A stretch of DNA of 64,000 nucleotides from JALZCH01 sp036387135 (GTDB lineage: Bacteria > Acidobacteriota > Blastocatellia > Pyrinomonadales > Pyrinomonadaceae), in contig DASVUH010000069.1 in NCBI GenBank assembly GCA_036387135.1, positions 21,585 through 85,584 on the forward strand, read 5' to 3'. Below, one piece after another: positions 60,401 to 64,000 of this stretch (position 1 is its first letter; every line of letters begins with the position of its first letter). A program made the position numbers and the translations under genes. The notes under the pieces were generated by a model that was not told where the DNA came from, did not search any database, and worked only from the letters and a program-made list of their open reading frames with translations.

Positions 60401-60884
60401 GAATTTGACAAACAACGGCGGGATCACGCAAACGGACGTGCAGTTTAATTATTTGCCCGGCGACATCGCCGCCGGAAACGAAGCCAATTACAAGATATTT
60501 CGCATCGAAGATAATGGAACGGCGACACTTCAGGGCGGAACGATCAACACAACCGCTCACACGGCGACGATTGCCGGAGTAACCAATTTTTCGGATTGGA
60601 CTCTCGCGGATACGTTCGCTCCATCGGCGGCTTCGGTTAACATAGCCGGCAAAGTAACGGACGCCAGCGGAAACGCCGTCGGTCGTGCGCGCGTGACGCT
60701 TGTCGAACCGACCGGGGAAACCAGAACCGTGATCGCCAGCCCGTTCGGCTATTACCGTTTCAGCGATGTCGCGGTCGGAGCGACTTACATTTTTAACGCT
60801 TACTCAAAAAATCATACTTTCGCGCCGCGCCTTGTCACAGTCACGGATGAAACCGACAGCTTGAATTTAACCGCGCTGCCGTAA
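57453..60884 (+). CDS. Large secreted beta-repeat protein with C-terminal carboxypeptidase-regulatory-like domain
   Basis: A 1143-residue protein. The signal peptide ends near IGVSAQ (about residue 41). From residue 120 to 800 there are 13 repeats of about 50 residues centred on VYVGGSF, then IAKWDGTSWSALGNG, as in delta-60-type repeat proteins that fold as beta-propellers. Next comes a Thr/Asn-rich segment with WMGGTNSDWHTATNWNTNQV, common in large surface proteins. The C-terminal 85 residues (VNIAGKVTDASGNAVGRARV, then GYYRFSDVAVGATYIFNAYS) form a CarboxypepD_reg-like Ig fold, often a secretion or cell-surface domain. No protease site. Probable cell-surface adhesin or binding protein; ligand unknown. 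Confidence 0.85.
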   Translation: MNHIPTLFPVRSFAVRQFNYVYRFAAICGFMLAIAIGVSAQTSNVENSSIQSVLNSDGTIKTDRAGNFNPQGFEMTTDADGKPRFALAEKHDFSLDDRRKTASPAAAVCSDNWDSRFIFPGVSGTVNAVATDANGNIYIGGDFVNIGDVVVNHVAKWNGTNWEAMGGGTSSQVSSIAVYNNKVYIAGGFGTAGGVAVNGVAVWDGAAWSPLGSGFTGYSLTLSAIVVNPANGDVYVGGSFNSFNGVQATNIAKWDGTNWTGLNNAAATSTDGTVNAIAISGNNVYAVGSFSKIGGVAAKQAAKWDGTTWTAMGTGFNSTVRTVAVDSNGVVYVGGDFSAAGFNTANKIAKWNGSGWSALIAGSTNGLLGGNVSTITTSGTDVYVGGSFTYINTNFGTTNVYRIARWDGSSWKTVGTGANNGVDPTNFGSGVKGIAVNADGSQVYVAGNFFKAGTVSARNIGKWDGTSWSSFDTGQDNGVFDTVKSIAIDASGNVYVAGEFVQIGTIAANRIAKWDGTAWSLLGSGSTNGVNGEVFEIVVDGNDLYAVGNFTTAGGVTVNRVAKWNGTAWEALGGGINTLPYSVAVIGNEVFVAGFFSTVNGMTVNNIVRFNKTTGVWSPLGAGIGNGYLKKIVSSGTNLYVGGSFEKAGGLNAKNVAKWDTLTETWSALGSGANNGTTDGVFALAAFGNTVYVGGSFTSVANYTVTANRIAKWDGTSWSALGNGTSNGVDGFVEAIAVRGSDVYVGGRFSTAGGVANRHVAKWNGMSWSGFNGGVHQTIGGSNYGWVYAAAARDGDVYFGGDFITAGCRPSYRFGHYYSQAWMGGTNSDWHTATNWNTNQVPADNQNVMIPQTGSDLNIGVADVNVLDLQLGTGRTLTIEAGRTLTVNGALSLAGNITGGGTLIVTSCNPAAINGAGATGYVKTKLTRCVNNTGSFTFPVGTDNGYSPVRFSNVAGSGNFSVTANQTAHSNPDLPANRLARFWNLTNNGGITQTDVQFNYLPGDIAAGNEANYKIFRIEDNGTATLQGGTINTTAHTATIAGVTNFSDWTLADTFAPSAASVNIAGKVTDASGNAVGRARVTLVEPTGETRTVIASPFGYYRFSDVAVGATYIFNAYSKNHTFAPRLVTVTDETDSLNLTALP

Positions 60885-60924
60885 ACTCAAACGAAAAGCG
60901 CAAAAATCAAGCGAAATCAAAACT

Positions 60925-60954
60925 AAAAAGGCGAGGCTTGTACTCGCCTTTTTT
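60925..60954 (+). terminator. Rho-independent terminator after the large secreted protein
   Basis: AAAAAGGCGAG (60925-60935), 7-base loop, CTCGCCTTTTT (60943-60953), T continues. Confidence 0.9.
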
Positions 60955-60993
60955 CGTGGGTAAACTACATCGGTTAAAAAAGCTCGAAATATT

Positions 60994-62022
60994 ATGTCTT
61001 TAATGCTTCAAGAAATCGCCGAGCAGCCCGCTGCACTCGAACGCACGATTGCCGGCGAACGAAACAAACACAAACAATTAGGAAAGTTTTTGCGCGAGCG
61101 CGGAATTGATTTGATCGTTCTCGTCGCGCGCGGAAGCTCTGATAACGCCGCGCTGTTCGGGCGTTATTTGCTCGAAATCACGACCGGAATTCCGGTTTCG
61201 CTCGCCGCGCCTTCGGTTTACACGCTGTACGGAGGAAAACCGGATTTGAGCCGCGCCGTAGTTGTCGGCGTTTCGCAATCGGGCGAAGGCACGGACATCA
61301 ACGCCGTTCTCGAAACCGCCAAATCTTCCGGCGCTTTTACGGTCGGAATAACGAACGAAGCCGATTCCGCGATGGCGCAAATCGCCGACGAAATTTTGCT
61401 GACGCACGCCGGAAAAGAAAAATCGGTGGCGGCGACGAAAACTTACACCGGACAGATGCTGCATTTTTATTTGCTCGCGGCGGCTTTGTCCGACGGGAAA
61501 ATCGAGTTTGAAAAGATTCCCGATTTCGCCGCTCTCGCGCTCGAAAAAGACGCGGAAATCAAAAGGCTCGTCGAACGCTATGTTTTTATGGAAAACTGCG
61601 TCGTCGTCGGGCGCGGGCTGAATTACGGAAATTCTTACGAGCTGGCTTTGAAATTGATGGAGACCTGCTATGTCGTCGCCGAGCGTTTTTCCTCCGCCGA
61701 TTTCTTTCACGGTCCGCTCGCGGTCGTCGAACGCCGTTTTCCGGTGATTTTATTTGCTCCGGCTGGCGTCACTAAAACAGGAACTCTAGATTTATTGAAA
61801 AAACTGCACGAAGCCGGAGCCGATACTTTTTCGATTACAAATGACGACGAAACGGCTTTTCTCTCGTCGAGAAGTTTGCGAATGCCTGCGGAGATTGACG
61901 AATTTTTGTCGCCGATTCCTTTTGTCATTCCGGCGCAGCTTTTCGCGGCGCATCTGGCTTCCGCCAAAGGCTTGAACCCGGACAAACCGCGCTCGCTTTC
62001 AAAAGTTACGCAAACGCTCTGA
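60994..62022 (+). CDS. SIS-domain sugar-phosphate isomerase/deaminase (GlmS-C or NagB-II-like)
   Basis: A 342-residue protein with two SIS domains and no glutaminase domain. The first has IVLVARGSSDNAALFGRYLL and VVGVSQSGEGTDINAVLETA; the second has VVVGRGLNYGNSYELALKLM, then ERFSSADFFHGPLAVVE. The C-terminus KGLNPDKPRSLSKVTQTL is the GlmS-like ending. Stand-alone proteins like this are usually glucosamine-6-phosphate deaminases (NagB-II) or related aldose-ketose isomerases. A DUF5009/NagX gene about 4 kb upstream also points to amino-sugar use, but the link is weak. Confidence 0.88.
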   Translation: MSLMLQEIAEQPAALERTIAGERNKHKQLGKFLRERGIDLIVLVARGSSDNAALFGRYLLEITTGIPVSLAAPSVYTLYGGKPDLSRAVVVGVSQSGEGTDINAVLETAKSSGAFTVGITNEADSAMAQIADEILLTHAGKEKSVAATKTYTGQMLHFYLLAAALSDGKIEFEKIPDFAALALEKDAEIKRLVERYVFMENCVVVGRGLNYGNSYELALKLMETCYVVAERFSSADFFHGPLAVVERRFPVILFAPAGVTKTGTLDLLKKLHEAGADTFSITNDDETAFLSSRSLRMPAEIDEFLSPIPFVIPAQLFAAHLASAKGLNPDKPRSLSKVTQTL

Positions 62023-62065
62023 AAAATTATGTATAATAAATTCAATTTTTGGAGGAGGAGCGTTT

Positions 62066-63010
62066 ATGAAAAAGTTTTATTTAACCGGAGCTTGTTTGTC
62101 CGCGCTGGTTCTGGCGGCGGGCTGTAATCAAGCGCCGACCACGACCGTAACGACAAACACAACCGCAAACGCGAACGCGGCTACTGCTAATTCGGCAAAC
62201 ACAAATTCGGCGACTAGCACGAATACATCAACCGCTTCAACTGCAACAATCGAAGCGCGCGAGCCGGAACAATATCAAGCGACAGTCACGCTGAAACTCG
62301 ATACAACCGGCGAGCAGGGGCAAAACACAATGAATTTGCCGCCGCTGACCGCGCAAGTCGCCCGCAACGGCGCTGACAAGCGAATGGAGTTTTCGATGCC
62401 CGGCGGCGAAAAAGTCGTTTATCTCGACCGCGCCGACAAACGTTTATTGATTATGCCCAACCGCAAACAATATGCGGAGATCAACCGCGAGTCAGTCGGG
62501 ATGGAAGTGCGCGATATTATGACGCCGGGACAGCTCGTCGAACGAGCGCGCGGATTGCGCGGCGTCGAGCGCGTCGGCGAAGAACAGTTTAACGGGCGCG
62601 CCGCCATCCGCTATCGCTACGGCGCGGTGACCGACACGAAATCGCAAGCCGGTCAGGTGCAAACCGAATCTTTCGTTTTAGTTGATAAAGAAACCGGCTT
62701 GCCGGTGCGTTCGGAAACCGTTTCCGAAGCCGGCACGACCGCCAACGTGCAGGGAAATCAAGTCAAAGGTTTGCGGCTGTTGACTGAGATGAGCAACATT
62801 CAAACAACCGCGCCAGCCGACCTTTTCGCCGAGCCGACCGATTACGCCAAGATTCCGCCCGAACAGGTGCGTAATCAGGTGATGGGGATTTTTCAGGCGG
62901 CGGGTTTGATTCTCGGTCAATTAATTAAGAGCGCGCCGGCAACTGTGTCAAGTCCGGGAGCCACTCCGCCGACTTTGAACACTCCGGCGAATACCGCGCC
63001 GCAGCACTAA
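62066..63010 (+). CDS. Lipoprotein of unknown function (LolA-like or DUF4412-like)
   Basis: A 314-residue protein. The signal peptide ends at lipobox LAAGC near residue 20. A Thr/Asn/Ala-rich linker to about residue 62 is followed by a beta-rich domain: YQATVTLKLDTTGEQGQNTM, DKRMEFSMPGGEKVVYLDR, NRKQYAEINRESVG and GRAAIRYRYGAVTDTKSQ, with the VDKETGLPVRSETV segment typical of LolA-like or DUF4412 proteins. It may bind a lipid. A very strong SD (GGAGGAGGAG) precedes the ATG. A 16-bp terminator follows. Confidence 0.75.
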   Translation: MKKFYLTGACLSALVLAAGCNQAPTTTVTTNTTANANAATANSANTNSATSTNTSTASTATIEAREPEQYQATVTLKLDTTGEQGQNTMNLPPLTAQVARNGADKRMEFSMPGGEKVVYLDRADKRLLIMPNRKQYAEINRESVGMEVRDIMTPGQLVERARGLRGVERVGEEQFNGRAAIRYRYGAVTDTKSQAGQVQTESFVLVDKETGLPVRSETVSEAGTTANVQGNQVKGLRLLTEMSNIQTTAPADLFAEPTDYAKIPPEQVRNQVMGIFQAAGLILGQLIKSAPATVSSPGATPPTLNTPANTAPQH

Positions 63011-63024
63011 ATCAAAAACCGTGT

Positions 63025-63071
63025 AAAAACACGAAGAAACGTTTGACTGGAAACGGTTTCTTCGTGTTTTT
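63025..63071 (+). terminator. 16-bp terminator hairpin after the lipoprotein gene
   Basis: Arms 63025-63040 and 63056-63071 are perfect, with T-run at the end. It is only 17 bases from the next ATG, so some read-through into that gene is possible. Confidence 0.85.
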
Positions 63072-63088
63072 ATGCGGTTGATTTTATT

Positions 63089-63841
63089 ATGGGCAGAATC
63101 ATTATTGGATTTATCATCGGTTTGCTTTTGGGCGGCGCATTGACGTTTTTTCTTTTCGTCGGAACTCCGAAAACAATTAAAGCTCCGGGCGCGCCGATTA
63201 AAGCCCCGGACGCGGGCGGTCCGCCGCCGGGAACTGCAACCGTTGTTCTCAATCAACAATTTTTCGACACGATTTTGCAGACGATTTTCCGCGACCTCAA
63301 TGCTCCTTCGTTTCCGGTCGGTTTGTCGGAAAACAATTTGCAACGTGGCGAAAACTCGACGAGTTTTGCGCTGCAGCAAGGCTGCGACAATCAAATCACG
63401 CTCAAACCCGAAGGCAGCGGAACGACCACGAGCGTCAGGCTTGAAGACGGACGCATTATCGCGCCGCTCGCTTTCGGCGGCAAGGCAACTGTCCCGCTCG
63501 TCGGCTGCACCGATTTTAACGGCTGGGCGCAGGGAAATCTGGAGCTGCGTTTTGACGAAGCGCAGCAAAACGTTTACGGGCAAATCAACGTCGAATCGGT
63601 TAATCTGGACGGCATCTCGCCGCTCGTCGGTCCCTTTATAACGCCGATTGTCCAGTCAACTTTGAACCAGCGCGTTAACCCGATTCAGATTTTGCGCGGC
63701 GAGCAAATCGCTCTGAATCTGCCGATTCAAGCCGCCAACGGCAATCTTCAAGCGCGAGTTAAAGATGTGCGTTCCGAAATCAAAGAAAACGCGCTTAATC
63801 TTTACATCACCTACGATTTCACGGGCGCAAAGGCGCAATAA
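63089..63841 (+). CDS. N-terminally anchored periplasmic protein of unknown function
   Basis: A 250-residue protein. One N-terminal membrane helix (IIIGFIIGLLLGGALTFFLF) is followed by a Pro/Gly/Ala-rich linker and, from about residue 50, a beta-rich domain: ATVVLNQQFFDTILQTIFRD, DGRIIAPLAFGGKATVPLVG, then ESVNLDGISPLVGPFITPIV and LNLPIQAANGNLQARVKDVR. Alternating hydrophobics and the C-terminal pattern recall DUF2993/LmeA-like lipid-binding proteins, but I do not claim that family. Terminator at 63868. Confidence 0.6.
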   Translation: MGRIIIGFIIGLLLGGALTFFLFVGTPKTIKAPGAPIKAPDAGGPPPGTATVVLNQQFFDTILQTIFRDLNAPSFPVGLSENNLQRGENSTSFALQQGCDNQITLKPEGSGTTTSVRLEDGRIIAPLAFGGKATVPLVGCTDFNGWAQGNLELRFDEAQQNVYGQINVESVNLDGISPLVGPFITPIVQSTLNQRVNPIQILRGEQIALNLPIQAANGNLQARVKDVRSEIKENALNLYITYDFTGAKAQ

Positions 63842-63867
63842 AAAATTGTTTTCAGGAAAACTTAGTG

Positions 63868-63891
63868 CGGGCGCTTTGCAGCGCCCGTTTT
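63868..63891 (+). terminator. Rho-independent terminator
   Basis: CGGGCGCT (63868-63875), loop TTGC, AGCGCCCG (63880-63887), then TTTT. Confidence 0.85.
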
Positions 63892-63953
63892 GTTTGTTGA
63901 ATAATGAGCAAATGTTTCGCTCTTTTGTACTCGATACTGACAGAAGCCCGCGC

Positions 63954-64000
63954 GTCAGCAAGGGCGGATTGAACTTCCAAATAAATCCGCCCTTGCTGAC
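63954..64000. repeat. Inverted repeat at the window end
   Basis: GTCAGCAAGGGCGGATT (63954-63970) pairs perfectly with 63984-64000, loop 13 bases. It may extend past the window. The arms are not heptamer arrays, so it belongs to a different interspersed-repeat type. Confidence 0.8.

Overview
The window looks like chromosomal DNA of a free-living, non-model Gram-negative bacterium of moderate GC. Its protein repertoire suggests the Blastocatellia/Pyrinomonas side of the Acidobacteriota: a winged-helix/TM/TPR fusion regulator, FG-GAP (DYDGDGRTDLAV) surface proteins, DUF4331 and DUF4394 proteins, and a SufR-like regulator. This assignment is inference from family content, not from a marker gene. 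No rRNA, tRNA, CRISPR array or intact transposase was found.

Layout. 1-5.1 kb: minus-strand genes (start of a subtilase with an N-terminal Cys-pair region, FAD/Rieske oxidoreductase, ribA, DoxX-like protein), a divergent four-cysteine winged-helix regulator sharing an operator-like palindrome with the DoxX gene, and an exported TPR protein behind a tandem-palindrome promoter. 5.4-7.4 kb: a CadC-like winged-helix/TM/TPR regulator. 7.4-10.5 kb: an AT-rich block with a secreted six-cysteine peptide, an exported helical protein and a membrane-anchored thioredoxin, preceded by a decayed N-terminal piece of the FAD oxidoreductase family that lies intact just after it. 10.5-13.7 kb: that oxidoreductase, an RNase D-like exonuclease and truA. 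13.7-16.9 kb: a second accessory block with a gene remnant, a frameshifted DUF4365 protein, a GrpB-type protein and an internally deleted sensor kinase. 17-28 kb: thioesterase, ECF sigma factor with a symmetric two-way promoter, aminotransferase V, lepB, carA behind a terminator-like hairpin, AI-2E exporter, PilZ, 3D-domain protein, peroxiredoxin, YggX-like protein with an added Cys-pair ribbon, and a thioredoxin-NHL protein. 28.1-36.5 kb: a nearly complete histidine operon (hisG, D, C, B, H, A, F, IE) with three unrecognised genes embedded. 36.7-45 kb: membrane metallophosphoesterase, amino-acid permease plus saccharopine-dehydrogenase-like enzyme, K+ channel, DUF4256 and a GH133-type glucosidase. 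45.2-52.1 kb: a five-gene minus-strand cluster (DUF4394/FG-GAP, DUF4331, TPR lipoprotein, two Ni/Co-type transporters). 52.5-64 kb: fdhD with a YdeP-type molybdoenzyme, a DUF5009 membrane protein, a 13-repeat secreted protein, a SIS-domain sugar-phosphate enzyme, a lipoprotein and an anchored periplasmic protein.

The most unusual feature is non-coding. Many intergenic gaps are filled by long inverted repeats whose arms are short tandem repeats of 7 bp (also 8, 9 or 10 bp). The unit differs at each site while the architecture is kept. The heptamers mostly fit ACTNNNA. Two copies (27.9 and 36.6 kb) are related in arms and loop, with paired changes that preserve the stem. One array of four heptamers lies in frame inside the glucosidase gene. 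Two elements almost exactly fill gaps inside the his operon.

The best candidates for an undescribed protein system are the peptide/helical protein/thioredoxin block at 7.7-10.4 kb and the DUF4365-GrpB pair at 13.9-16.5 kb. Both assignments rest on gene order and composition only.
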